64,000 nucleotides of DNA from Thermohalobacter berrensis (lineage in GTDB: Bacteria > Bacillota > Clostridia > Tissierellales > Thermohalobacteraceae), in contig NZ_MCIB01000040.1 in NCBI RefSeq assembly GCF_003609645.1, positions 43,157 through 107,156 of the forward strand, read 5' to 3'. Numbering within the stretch: position 1 is the stretch's first letter; each line of letters opens with the position of its first letter. Positions 44,856 through 53,937 of this stretch are shown piece after piece. The notes beneath the pieces were generated by a model. That model had not been told where the DNA came from and searched no databases. It saw nothing but the letters and a program-made list of their open reading frames with translations. The position numbers and the translations under genes are program-made.

Positions 44856-46235
44856 ATGAAGTCAATAAAACCATTAAAAATTACTGAAACATCCCTAAGG
44901 GATGGACATCAATCCCTTATTGCTACTAGATTAAAAACGGAAGAGATACTACCAATATTAGAGAAGATGGATGAGGTAGGATATCATGCCATGGAGGTAT
45001 GGGGTGGAGCTACCTTTGATGCATGCTTACGCTTTTTAAATGAAGACCCTTGGGAAAGATTAAGAAAAATCCGTTCAAAGGTTAAAAATACAAAGCTTCA
45101 GATGCTTTTAAGGGGTCAAAACTTATTAGGATATAAACACTATCCAGATGACATAGTGGAGAAATTTATCCAAAAGGCAATATACAACGGTATAGATATA
45201 GTGCGTATATTTGATGCTTTAAATGATACTAGAAACCTAGAAACATCTATAAAAGCTATTAAAAAGGAAGGAGCCCATTGTCAGTGTGCAATTTCCTATA
45301 CTACAAGTAAAGTTCATACTACATCATATTATCTAGAAAAAGTAAAAGAATTAGAAAACTTAGGGGCAGATTCTATTTGTATAAAGGATATGTCAGGTAT
45401 TTTAACACCATATCGTGCCTTTGAACTAATAAAGAAAATAAAACAGATAACAAAATTACCAATAGAATTACATAATCACGGTACTAGTGGAATTGCATCA
45501 ATGAGTTATATGAAAGCAATAGAGGCAGGAGTAGATATTATAGATACTGCAATATCTCCATTTGCAACAGGTACATCACAGCCACCAACTGAATCCTTAG
45601 CAATTACTTATCAAAATACTAATAGAGATCCTAAGTTAAATTTAGATGCATTACATGAAGTAGCGGCCTATTTTAAGCCAATAAAAGAAAAGTATATTTC
45701 AAATGGAACATTAAAACATAAGGTATTAGAAATAGAACCAAAAACTTTAAGTTATCAGGTTCCAGGTGGAATGCTTTCAAACCTATTATCACAGCTGGAA
45801 GCACAAAATGCAGCCCATAAATTTGAAGAGGTGTTAGCTGAAGTACCTAAGGTTAGAGAAGACTTAGGATATCCACCATTGGTAACACCAATGAGCCAAA
45901 TGGTTGGGACACAAGCAGTATTTAATGTGTTAATAGGTGAAAGATATAAAATGGTACCAAAGGAAATAAAGGATTATGTTAGAGGACTATATGGAAGACC
46001 ACCAGCACCAATTAAAGAAGAGATAAAAAAGAAGATTATAGGTGATGAAGAAGTAATTGATGTAAGACCAGCAGACCTATTAGAAGATGGGTTTGAAAAA
46101 TATAAGTCAGAGATAGAGGGCTTATATCAATCTGAGGAAGATATTTTGTCATATGCACTATTCCCACAGGTTGCAAAGAAATTCCTTCAAGATAGAGAAC
46201 CAGAAGTATATTATATAGAATTATCCTTAGAATAG
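44856..46235 (+). CDS. oadA: Oxaloacetate decarboxylase carboxyltransferase (alpha) subunit
   Basis: From ATG 44856 (AGAGGTGA upstream) the product has 459 residues. KITETSLRDGHQSLIATRLKTEEILPIL is the diagnostic start, followed by HNHGTSGIASMSYMKAIEAG and the metal/biotin-pocket residues. It transfers the carboxyl group of oxaloacetate to biotin. The C-terminal biotin domain found in many OadA proteins is absent; a separate carrier is encoded at 46605. It begins 13 bp after the aminotransferase gene. Confidence 0.92.
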   Translation: MKSIKPLKITETSLRDGHQSLIATRLKTEEILPILEKMDEVGYHAMEVWGGATFDACLRFLNEDPWERLRKIRSKVKNTKLQMLLRGQNLLGYKHYPDDIVEKFIQKAIYNGIDIVRIFDALNDTRNLETSIKAIKKEGAHCQCAISYTTSKVHTTSYYLEKVKELENLGADSICIKDMSGILTPYRAFELIKKIKQITKLPIELHNHGTSGIASMSYMKAIEAGVDIIDTAISPFATGTSQPPTESLAITYQNTNRDPKLNLDALHEVAAYFKPIKEKYISNGTLKHKVLEIEPKTLSYQVPGGMLSNLLSQLEAQNAAHKFEEVLAEVPKVREDLGYPPLVTPMSQMVGTQAVFNVLIGERYKMVPKEIKDYVRGLYGRPPAPIKEEIKKKIIGDEEVIDVRPADLLEDGFEKYKSEIEGLYQSEEDILSYALFPQVAKKFLQDREPEVYYIELSLE

Positions 46236-46272
46236 TGTTAATAATTTTAGGTTTTATAAGGTGGTGAATTAA

Positions 46273-46581
46273 TTGTTAGAAGGAAGTATGAGTTTAGTAG
46301 AAGTATTGAAAATTTCAGCTATTAGTATGGTTATTGTATTTGTATGCTTATTAGCGATCTCATACATTTTAGAACTGTTTAAAGTATTATTTTATAGAGA
46401 GGAAAATAAAGGAGTAAAAATAAACCAAACTGAAACGGCTGTAAGAAAAAATGAAGATATAAAGGATATTAAAGAACTTGATGAAGAAGTTTTGGTTGCT
46501 TTATTTACTGCAGCTATAGCTGCTAGCAATGGAAAAAGTATTTCTAATGTACGCATTAAAAACTTTAGGAAAGTAAGTTAA
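46273..46581 (+). CDS. oadG: Oxaloacetate decarboxylase gamma-like (OadG) subunit
   Basis: The 102-residue frame starts at TTG behind GGTGGTG; ATG 46288 (after AAGGAAG) is an alternative. A single transmembrane helix (about 12-37) is followed by a polar, charged tail. This is the usual plan of the small gamma subunit that links alpha to the membrane beta subunit. It carries no strong motif, so the call depends on operon position. Confidence 0.75.
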   Translation: MLEGSMSLVEVLKISAISMVIVFVCLLAISYILELFKVLFYREENKGVKINQTETAVRKNEDIKDIKELDEEVLVALFTAAIAASNGKSISNVRIKNFRKVS

Positions 46582-46604
46582 ATTAAGAGGTAGGAGGAAG
46601 AAAG

Positions 46605-46991
46605 ATGAAAAAATATAGAATACGTCTTAATGGTCAAGTATATGAAATTGAGGTAGAAGAGATAACTAACTCAGAGGCTACAGAAACTAAACCTAAAGAG
46701 GATAAACCTAAGCCTAAATTAGTAAGAAAAAAGGAAATAGCAGAAACTCCAAATATTAATAGGGTAGCTAATGCTAAAGGAGAAGAAGTTAAAGCACCAA
46801 TGCCAGGTACAATATTAGATATAAAGGTAAATGAAAATGATAGAGTAAAAGAGGGGCAAGTTTTAGTGATACTTGAGGCAATGAAGATGGAAAATGAAAT
46901 AGTAGCACCAAGGGATGGAAAGGTAGTATCAATAAACGTTACAAAAGGTCAGGCAGTAAATGCTCAAGACCCATTAGTATCCCTTGAATAA
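46605..46991 (+). CDS. Biotin carrier protein of the decarboxylase
   Basis: The 128-residue product has the biotinylation site EAMKMENEI near residue 91 in a C-terminal lipoyl/biotin domain, with a Lys/Pro/Glu-rich flexible linker before it (about 23-60). The N-terminus KYRIRLNGQVYEIEVEEI is typical of separate carrier subunits. It shuttles the carboxyl from the alpha subunit to the membrane beta subunit. Confidence 0.9.
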   Translation: MKKYRIRLNGQVYEIEVEEITNSEATETKPKEDKPKPKLVRKKEIAETPNINRVANAKGEEVKAPMPGTILDIKVNENDRVKEGQVLVILEAMKMENEIVAPRDGKVVSINVTKGQAVNAQDPLVSLE

Positions 46992-47018
46992 AAATAGTTA
47001 GAAAGAGAGGTAACCTCA

Positions 47019-48128
47019 ATGGAAATACTGCAGGAGTTTTGGACAAGTACTGGAATCTCTGCATTAACTTTAAAAGAGACAATAATGATTTTAATTGCTT
47101 GTGGACTCTTTTATCTAGCAATAAAAAAGGAATATGAGCCATATCTTTTAATACCCATAGGTTTTGGAATGCTATTAGTTAATCTACCCCTTTCTGGTGT
47201 TATGGAAGAGAGCGGACTTTTAAGGATAATATATTGGGGGACAGAAAACGGACTATATCCACCATTAATATTTTTATGTGTAGGAGCAGCAACAGACTTT
47301 GGTCCACTTATAGCAAATCCAAAGAGTCTACTATTAGGTGCAGCAGCCCAGTTTGGAATATTCTTTACATTCATAGGAGCAATACTTTTAGGATTCACAG
47401 GGCCGGAGGCAGCGTCGATAGGGATAATTGGAGGTGCAGATGGACCAACAGCACTATTCTTAACATCGCAACTAGCTCCAGACCTACTAGGGGCAATAGC
47501 AGTTGCAGCATATTCATATATGGCATTAGTACCTATAATTCAACCACCAATAATGAAACTATTAACAACAGAAGAGCAAAGAAAAATAAAGATGGAACAA
47601 TTAAGACCAGTATCAAAGAAGGAAAAGGTAATATTCCCAATAGTAGTAACAGTATTTACAATACTATTATTACCATCATCAGCACCATTAATAGGAATGC
47701 TAATGTTTGGAAACTTAATAAGAGAGGCAGAAGTAGTTCCGAAGCTGGCAGAAACAGCCCAAAATTCACTTCTTTACATAGTTACAATACTACTTGGTAT
47801 AACAGTAGGAGCAAAGGCAAAGGCAGATGTGTTTTTAACAGTAGATACAATAAAAATAGTGGTATTAGGATTAATAGCATTTTCAATAGGAACAGCAACA
47901 GGATTATTATTTGGAAGGCTAATGCATAAGCTAACTAAGGGAAAAGTAAATCCATTAATAGGAGCAGCAGGAGTATCAGCAGTGCCAATGGCAGCAAGGG
48001 TAGTACAAAAGGAAGGGCAAAAAGCAAACCCATCAAACTTTTTATTAATGCATGCAATGGGACCAAATGTTGCAGGGGTTATAGGTTCAGCAGTTGCTGC
48101 AGGAATATTACTTAATATATTTGGGTAA
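47019..48128 (+). CDS. oadB: Oxaloacetate decarboxylase beta subunit, Na+ pump
   Basis: The 369-residue polytopic membrane protein has about nine hydrophobic segments. It has the conserved [40 protein letters not shown] region, whose Asp is implicated in Na+ transport. [20 protein letters not shown] is also conserved. It decarboxylates carboxybiotin and pumps Na+ outward. The neighbouring methylmalonyl-CoA and glutaconyl-CoA decarboxylases share this subunit type, but the alpha subunit here is oxaloacetate-specific. Confidence 0.93.
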   Translation: MEILQEFWTSTGISALTLKETIMILIACGLFYLAIKKEYEPYLLIPIGFGMLLVNLPLSGVMEESGLLRIIYWGTENGLYPPLIFLCVGAATDFGPLIANPKSLLLGAAAQFGIFFTFIGAILLGFTGPEAASIGIIGGADGPTALFLTSQLAPDLLGAIAVAAYSYMALVPIIQPPIMKLLTTEEQRKIKMEQLRPVSKKEKVIFPIVVTVFTILLLPSSAPLIGMLMFGNLIREAEVVPKLAETAQNSLLYIVTILLGITVGAKAKADVFLTVDTIKIVVLGLIAFSIGTATGLLFGRLMHKLTKGKVNPLIGAAGVSAVPMAARVVQKEGQKANPSNFLLMHAMGPNVAGVIGSAVAAGILLNIFG

Positions 48129-48149
48129 TGAAATGCGAAATTTTTCGCA

Positions 48150-48400
48150 TTTCATAATGTTAAATTTTAAATTGTGAATGTTAAATTAGGAAAGCAATTG
48201 AGAATTAAATAAGCTAGTATAGCGCAGACTAAAGTCTGCGTTTTTTTATGTTGAGGTATTACGAATCCCTCAACAACAAACCTAACCACTACCAACTAAT
48301 CACTAAAAACTGCATTTAAAATGCAATTGACAATGGACAATTGAGAATTGACAATTAAAAAAACTGAAAAAAGACTTCATAGCGTTACTTACTAGGGTAA
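48150..48400 (+). repeat. Leader module of composite element A
   Basis: The module comprises an AT-rich segment, a terminator-like hairpin CGCAGACT/AGTCTGCG with seven T (48223-48247), a palindrome GTTGAGGTATTACGAATCCCTCAAC (48250-48274), and CCTAACCACTACCAACTAAT to AAAACTGCATTT. It ends with ATGCAATTGACAATGG-type repeats and a junction CTTCATAGCGTTACTTACTAG. About 190 bp is nearly identical to the leader at 57390-57590. The last ~70 bp is identical to 55550-55631 save for one A. No gene is present. Confidence 0.75.
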
Positions 48401-48885
48401 AGTAACGGACCACGTAGACTTACTCCCTAGGTCAAAGTAACAGACCTCATAGTCTTGCTTCATTGGTTAAGTAACGGTCCTCATAGGATAGACGTCTTTG
48501 GCATAGTAACGGTCCTCGTAGGCTAGACCCCATGGCTTAAGTAACGGACTGCGAAGCATAGCTTCTTAGGCTTAAGTAACGGTCATCGTAGCCTTACTTC
48601 TGAGGTTTAAGTAACGGACATCCTAGATTATCTTCTTTGGCATAGTAACGGTCCTCGTAGGCTAGACGTCTTGGTTTTAGTAACGGACATCAGAGCATTA
48701 CAACCTAGGTCAAGTAACGGACGTCATAGGCTAGACCCTTAAGTATAGTAACGGACATCAGAGCATTACTACCTAGGTCAAGTAACGGACATCTCTGTTC
48801 TTCTTCTTTGGAATAGTAACGGACACCTTAGACTCTCTTTTGAGGTTTAAGTAACGGACCACAAAGCCTCACTCCTAAGGTAAAA
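48401..48885 (+). repeat. Tandem array A: 14 units of 34-35 bp with AGTAACGG core
   Basis: Fourteen copies start with AGTAACGG (one AGTAACAG), at 48401, 48436, 48470 and so on to 48850. The mean period is about 34.5 bp. The remaining 26-27 bp of each unit are related but vary, with frequent GTAGGCTAGAC and CTTAGGTTA segments. The first four units are identical to the first four of array C. It fills the space between oadB and rsmI. The units do not encode a consistent reading frame and are too divergent and related for CRISPR. Confidence 0.85.
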
Positions 48886-48976
48886 AATAACTATATTAAT
48901 GGTTAACAATAATGTTATAATAATAGAGAAGACAATAAGATCAGGCTATTTATAAAGTATAATATACCATGAAAGG

Positions 48977-49825
48977 ATGGGAAACTTGCCGGATAAAGGA
49001 ACATTATACATATGCCCAACACCTATTGGCAATTTAGAAGATATAACATTAAGGACTTTAAACGTATTAAAGGAAGTAGATTTAATCGCAGCGGAAGATA
49101 CAAGACATACAATAAAGCTACTAAATCATTTTAATATAAAAAAACCCCTTACAAGTTATCATGAACATAATATGAAAAATAAAGGTCAGGTTCTTATAGG
49201 TAAGCTTATAAGTGGTGAAAATATAGCATTAGTTTCAGATGCAGGTATGCCTGGAATATCTGATCCTGGGGAAGATCTTATAAGATTAGCATTAGAAAAT
49301 GATATACATGTAATAGGACTTCCTGGAGCTACTGCATCAATATTAGCATTAGTTGTTTCAGGTCTTCCTACAGATAGATTTTTATTTGAAGGCTTTTTAC
49401 CATCAAATAAAAAAGAAAGACGAGAAAGACTTGTAAAGCTAAAGGATGAAGAGAGAACAACTATAATATATGAAGCACCACACAGACTGCTAAAAACTCT
49501 TAAAGATATGATAGATATATTAGGAAATAGAGAGGTTGCAGTAGTAAAAGAACTTACTAAAAAATATGAAAAAGTATTTAGAGGAAAAATTAATGAAGTT
49601 ATAGAAAAACTTAATAATAAAAATATCAAAGGAGAATTTGTAATAGTAGTTAGGGGTTCAGAAGGAAATAAAGATAAAGAGGACTCTTGGGTAGAGATGA
49701 ACATAAAAGAACATATATTATACTATATAAACCAAGGTCTTACAAAAAAAGAAGCAGTAAAGATGGTAGCAAAGGAACGAAATATACCTAAAAGAGAAGT
49801 CTATAAGGAGAGTATAGAATTATAA
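48977..49825 (+). CDS. rsmI: 16S rRNA (cytidine1402-2'-O)-methyltransferase
   Basis: The 282-residue product has the SAM tetrapyrrole-methylase fold: YICPTPIGNLEDITLRTLNVLKEVDLIAAEDTRHT, SDAGMPGISDPGEDLI and LPGATASILALVVSGLPTDRF. GAAAGGATG precedes the chosen start. RsmI modifies the 30S decoding centre. The convergent abrB gene reproduces the B. subtilis yabC-abrB arrangement. Confidence 0.95.
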   Translation: MGNLPDKGTLYICPTPIGNLEDITLRTLNVLKEVDLIAAEDTRHTIKLLNHFNIKKPLTSYHEHNMKNKGQVLIGKLISGENIALVSDAGMPGISDPGEDLIRLALENDIHVIGLPGATASILALVVSGLPTDRFLFEGFLPSNKKERRERLVKLKDEERTTIIYEAPHRLLKTLKDMIDILGNREVAVVKELTKKYEKVFRGKINEVIEKLNNKNIKGEFVIVVRGSEGNKDKEDSWVEMNIKEHILYYINQGLTKKEAVKMVAKERNIPKREVYKESIEL

Positions 49826-49836
49826 CTTTCAAAAAA

Positions 49837-49870
49837 ACATAAAAGCAGCTACTTCTAGCTGCTTTTATGT
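49837..49870. terminator. Bidirectional terminator between rsmI and abrB
   Basis: Perfect 15-bp arms ACATAAAAGCAGCTA/TAGCTGCTTTTATGT enclose CTTC, a stable tetraloop-like centre. Confidence 0.85.
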
Positions 49871-49872
49871 AC

Positions 49873-50115
49873 TTACTCAGATTTTAGTTCTTCCAGGCAT
49901 GAAGGACAAATATTTTTTCCCTTGAATACTTTTACATCTTTAGCTTGTCCACAGAAAATACATGCTGGTGCATATTTTCTTAGGATTATATGTTCACCGT
50001 CTACATAGATTTCAAGGGCACCTTTTTCAGCAATATCAAGAGTCCTTCTTAATTCAATAGGGATTACTACTCTACCGAGTTCATCAACTTTTCTTACGAT
50101 GCCTGTAGATTTCAT
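49873..50115 (-). CDS. abrB: AbrB-family transition-state regulator
   Basis: From the ATG preceded by TAGGGGTG on the minus strand the product has 80 residues. The N-terminal swapped-hairpin DNA-binding domain STGIVRKVDELGRVVIPIELRRTLDI is the AbrB signature. The C-terminal part has two CXXC pairs (CIFCGQ and CPSC), a zinc-ribbon extension seen in clostridial AbrB homologues. It likely controls stationary-phase genes. Confidence 0.92.
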   Translation of the reverse strand: MKSTGIVRKVDELGRVVIPIELRRTLDIAEKGALEIYVDGEHIILRKYAPACIFCGQAKDVKVFKGKNICPSCLEELKSE

Positions 50116-50285
50116 ATTTATCACCCCTACTTTCTATTTTTAGTTTATTAACAGCCATAATTCGACAACATCCTACAAAGAAATAGTACCAGAGATACCA
50201 ATAAAAGTCAATAATAATTTAATATTTAACAAACTTTTGTTAAATTTTACCTTAGGCAAATCTATAAATAATGGAGTGTGAAAAA

Positions 50286-51302
50286 ATGCTTAACACTAGT
50301 AATGAACTTAAAGACAAGCTTATTAAGCTTAACAGGATATTAAATGAAAATTATAAATTAATTTCCAAAATTGACAATATAAACATAAAGGATTTTGTTA
50401 GCAAAAATATAGGCGAAATAAAAAGTTTATGTCGAATTAAGTCGAATGAATTGGAATGTTTTTCTAAGGAAGGAGGAATCTTAGGGGTAGATGGTTCTAA
50501 AAACAGAATGGGAGGAGCTTATCCCCATTTTGTTGAGGTTTTCCAAGGGTTAGCTAAAAGCAGTATATATCAAGATAATCCAATATATAAAGCTGACTTT
50601 TACACTCCACTTAATCTAAAGACAGAAAAAGAAATTATAGAAAAAATAGATAAAGAGAATCCTGCTAAAAATGAAATAGATTCTTTTATAAGAAATTATA
50701 AACTATCATCCATAGAAGTAGAGGTGGCAATTGAAGGGGCTAACAAGCTAAATCCTTATGTAATAATGATGGATGGTTCTCTTATAAGGTATAAGATAGA
50801 ATGTACTGATAAATGGAATGAGCTAAAAAGTTTATGTGAGGAGAAGGGTATTATACTAATAGGTGTTATAAAGGATATAAAGACTAATATTATTGGAACT
50901 AGTTTAATTGAAAAAGATATATTACCTCCTAACATAGATAATTTATATGATAAGGAACTACTTTACGGGTTATTGGAATATGGAGAAATGATAACTATAA
51001 ACAAAGAAAATACAAAAAAATATAATGAGGGATTAAGGTCATGCTTTATGCGAACCTCAAAGGATCCAAGTGTTGTAGGTATGGATATATTGAAGAGTCA
51101 AGAAAAATACATGAAAGAAATGGCTGATTTAGTATTTACTTTAACGCCCTATACTAGTAGAGGTGTTCCATTATGGCTTGATATAGTAGATAGTGAAGTT
51201 AAAATATCTGACAAAATGATGAAAGGGCTCCTAGAAAAATATTTAGATAGAGAAATACTCGAAAAGTTTTTTATATCAGAAAGAAGTAAAAGGACTATGT
51301 AA
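50286..51302 (+). CDS. NurA-domain nuclease
   Basis: From ATG 50286 (RBS GGAGTG) the product has 338 residues. The NurA nuclease motifs are visible: GVDGSKNRMGG with Asp69, and IMMDGSLIRY with Asp163. Both are metal ligands in this RNase H-like fold. In archaea NurA pairs with the hexameric HerA ATPase to resect DNA ends. The herA-like gene follows, but 743 bp away, with tandem array B between them. The pair could still act together in end processing or in defence. Confidence 0.82.
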   Translation: MLNTSNELKDKLIKLNRILNENYKLISKIDNINIKDFVSKNIGEIKSLCRIKSNELECFSKEGGILGVDGSKNRMGGAYPHFVEVFQGLAKSSIYQDNPIYKADFYTPLNLKTEKEIIEKIDKENPAKNEIDSFIRNYKLSSIEVEVAIEGANKLNPYVIMMDGSLIRYKIECTDKWNELKSLCEEKGIILIGVIKDIKTNIIGTSLIEKDILPPNIDNLYDKELLYGLLEYGEMITINKENTKKYNEGLRSCFMRTSKDPSVVGMDILKSQEKYMKEMADLVFTLTPYTSRGVPLWLDIVDSEVKISDKMMKGLLEKYLDREILEKFFISERSKRTM

Positions 51303-51369
51303 AAGTGCAGTTATTAGCTCTTGGTTCTTAGTTTTTAGATATTTAGCCTTTGGAGTAGTGCGTTGGTGT
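51303..51369 (-). repeat. Distal end of composite element B
   Basis: GTGCAGTTATTAGCTCTTGG and TTCTTAGTTTTTAG lie between nurA and the array. In reverse complement they match the ends of the dispersed repeats (ending AACTGC) near 0.5, 25.3 and 30.6 kb. This suggests that the array is enclosed by inverted-repeat-like ends. Confidence 0.6.
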
Positions 51370-51812
51370 CTGTTACTATGCGTAAGACGTCTATCCTACG
51401 ATGACCGTTACTATACCAAAGAAGTAGAACGGAGATGTCCGTTACTATACTTAAGGGTCCAGCCTATGACGTCCGTTACTTCACCTAGGAAGTCAGAGCT
51501 TTGGGGTCCGTTACCTGACCAAAGAAGCAAAACTACGAGGTCCGTTACTTAAACCTCAGAAGTAAGGCTACGATGACCGTTACTTAAGCCATGGGGTCTA
51601 GCCTACGAGGACCGTTACTATGCCAAAGACGTCTATCCTATGATGATTGTTACTATACCAAAGAAGTAGAACAGAGATGTCCGTTACTCAACCTAGGAAG
51701 ATATGCTTTGATGTCCGTTACTATACTTAAGGGTCCAGCCTATGACGTCCGTTACCTGACCAAAGAAGCAAAACTACGAGGTCCGTTACTTTACCCTAGT
51801 AAGTAACGCTAT
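51370..51812 (-). repeat. Tandem array B: 13 units, inverted relative to A, C and D
   Basis: Thirteen copies of CCGTTACT (the reverse complement of AGTAACGG, with variants such as CTGTTACT, TTGTTACT and CCGTTACC) recur at about 34-35 bp. Read on the minus strand, about five consecutive units match five consecutive units of array C in the same order, including the variant core GGTAACGG. The leader-side junction ACTTCATAGCGTTACTTAC is present at its right end. Short plus-strand ORFs across it (51358-51552, 51591-51806) are by-products of the repeat. Confidence 0.85.
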
Positions 51813-52020
51813 GAAGTCTTTTTTCAGTTTTTTTTAATTGTCAATTCTCAATTGTCCATTGTCAATTGCATTTTAAATGCAGTTTTTGGTGGTTAGTGGG
51901 TAGTGGTTGGTTTGTTGTTGGGGGATTTGTAATCCCTCAACAGCGTTTAAGCTAAGGACTAAAAACTAAGGACTAATGACTATATTTTCTAATTTTAAAT
52001 TATTTGTAATTGACTTTGTC
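51813..52020 (-). repeat. Leader module of composite element B
   Basis: In reverse orientation it holds the AATTGACAATGGACAATTG repeats, AAAATGCAGTTTTTGGTGGT, the imperfect palindrome GGGGATTTGTAATCCC (about 51913-51943), and a CTAAGGACTAAAAACTAAGG string ending in AATGACTATATT. This completes the left part of the composite seen also at 25.2 and 30.5 kb. The herA gene starts 26 bp further on. Confidence 0.7.
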
Positions 52021-52045
52021 AATTACAAATGAAGGGGGTTATAAA

Positions 52046-53896
52046 ATGAAGGTTGTAGGTATAACTACTCAGCAGGAAGTATATGTAGGTTCAAATGAAA
52101 GGCCTTTTAGGATAAATGAAATGCTTATAATAATGGATAAATATCAAGGAGAACTAATGGGAGAAGTTGTTGAAACAAGTTCATACAATAGATATATTCC
52201 TCTAAATATAGACGGTGGAATGGTTGATTCTTCAGTAATAGAATCACTAAAAGCTATTGGGTACAGTATAGATGATGAAACAATACATATAGCTAAAGTA
52301 AGGCTATTAAATGAGGCTAAATATCCAGTTGAAACTGGTTCAGATGTAAGGGAGCCTAGATTTGATGAAGTAAAAGACTTATTAATTAAAACATCACCAG
52401 ATGAAGGATTAGTTTTAGGGGTTATAAAAAGTACAGAACATATGGAAGAAGGAATGGATGAAAATTTAAAGGATATAGCTCCATTATATGAAGATAACGA
52501 AATAAAGGGACAAAGGGGTATTCCTTTTATATTTGACATAAAGTCAATGAATCAATATCCACATATCGGTATATTTGGAGGATCAGGTTCTGGTAAGTCA
52601 TTTGGTATGAGGGTATTATTAGAAGAAATAATGAAACTAAATATTCCAACTATTGTACTAGATCCACATTTTGAGATGGATTTTTCTACATGTGCAGATT
52701 ATCTAGAGGATAAATATAAAGAAGATTATACAGAGAAGTTTAAATGTCTCCAAATAGGTCATCATGTAGGGGTTAAGTTTACTGATTTATCTACTCAAGA
52801 TTTAAAGGATCTATTAAATGCTTCAGCTCCGATTTCTGATGCTATGAGTAATGTTGTAGATGTACTTCACAAAAAAAGAGATTCATATCAAAGTTTTTAT
52901 GACAGACTTAGAATGCTCTCAGAGGCTCAAAATATAGGTTCTCCAGCAAAGATTGATAGAATTATACAAACATGTGACAATAATATAGAACGGGAAAGAT
53001 GGGAAAGGTGTAAGGAATTATATGATAGATATGATAAGAGTTGTCCTTCAAACTCTGTAAAGGGTATAATTTGGCGACTTACAAGGCTTAATAATGATGG
53101 TGTATTTAGTAATGATATAAGGGAAATAACTGAAGGTATAGAATCCGGAAAGTTAATTGTTATACAGGGTAATATAAGGCTATTACAGGTTTTTGCAACA
53201 TATCTTTTAAACAAACTTTATAGAAAAAGAAGGGATTATAAAGATGCCCAATTTAAAAACATAGAGACTGATTATTTTCCCCCATTTATAATAGCAACAG
53301 ATGAAGCCCATAACTTTGCCCCTAAAGGCTATGATTCACCTTCTAAATCAGTACTTAAAGAAATAGCACAAGAGGGGAGAAAATATGGGGTATTCCTAAT
53401 TCTTGCTACTCAAAGGCCTACACTTTTAGATGAGACTATTACTGCTCAATTAAGCACAAAATTTGTTTTTAGAATTGTAAGAAGCTCAGATATACAAACT
53501 ATAAAAGAAGAGACAGATTTAACTGGTGAAGAGGCTAAAAGACTTCCATATTTAAAATCGGGTGATACATTTATTTCTTCTGCTATTATGGGAAGGACTA
53601 TACCTGTTAGAATAAGGGCAGCTAAGACATCTAGTCCTCATACTGAAAATCCTTTTGATGAATTAGTGAGTAAAAGGAATATGGAAGAGGAAAAGTTTTA
53701 TAATATTATTAAGACAAAACTTCCTATAAATGAAATGAATATTTACGACGTGGTAAAGGAAATAGAACAGGATGAAGAATTTAATATTAAATTAGATATT
53801 GAATCCTTAAAAAATAAGCTTGAAAATCTTGTGTTAAGGGGTAAAATAAAGAAAAGGAAAACAGCCTTTTGTATAGTATATGAAGAGGCTAATTAG
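52046..53896 (+). CDS. HerA-like ATPase/helicase
   Basis: From ATG 52046 (GAAGGGGG upstream) the product has 616 residues. A beta-barrel-like N-terminal HAS region precedes a RecA/FtsK-type ATPase domain with Walker A GGSGSGKS (residues 178-185). Walker B is FIIATDEAHNFAP and a sensor/arginine-finger region is LILATQRPTLLDETITAQLSTKFVFRI. HerA hexamers translocate DNA and feed NurA. The nurA-like gene lies upstream across array B. The role may be repair or defence; the presence of both partners supports the call. Confidence 0.85.
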   Translation: MKVVGITTQQEVYVGSNERPFRINEMLIIMDKYQGELMGEVVETSSYNRYIPLNIDGGMVDSSVIESLKAIGYSIDDETIHIAKVRLLNEAKYPVETGSDVREPRFDEVKDLLIKTSPDEGLVLGVIKSTEHMEEGMDENLKDIAPLYEDNEIKGQRGIPFIFDIKSMNQYPHIGIFGGSGSGKSFGMRVLLEEIMKLNIPTIVLDPHFEMDFSTCADYLEDKYKEDYTEKFKCLQIGHHVGVKFTDLSTQDLKDLLNASAPISDAMSNVVDVLHKKRDSYQSFYDRLRMLSEAQNIGSPAKIDRIIQTCDNNIERERWERCKELYDRYDKSCPSNSVKGIIWRLTRLNNDGVFSNDIREITEGIESGKLIVIQGNIRLLQVFATYLLNKLYRKRRDYKDAQFKNIETDYFPPFIIATDEAHNFAPKGYDSPSKSVLKEIAQEGRKYGVFLILATQRPTLLDETITAQLSTKFVFRIVRSSDIQTIKEETDLTGEEAKRLPYLKSGDTFISSAIMGRTIPVRIRAAKTSSPHTENPFDELVSKRNMEEEKFYNIIKTKLPINEMNIYDVVKEIEQDEEFNIKLDIESLKNKLENLVLRGKIKKRKTAFCIVYEEAN

Positions 53897-53937
53897 AATG
53901 AAATTTAATTTAGTGAGATTGAATAGGAGATGATTAA

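Noticed and set aside
47234..47929. 231-residue ORF inside oadB in another frame
   Set aside because: It is a shadow of the strongly conserved oadB. The product is low-complexity, rich in Asn, Ser, Arg and Ile.
49186..49704. 172-residue minus-strand ORF opposite rsmI
   Set aside because: It has no RBS and is a Ser/Leu-rich mirror of rsmI codons.
51358..51806. Two plus-strand ORFs of 64 and 71 residues within array B
   Set aside because: They consist of array units read through. The 34-35 bp period does not keep one frame, there is no good RBS, and arrays A, C and D carry no equivalent ORF.
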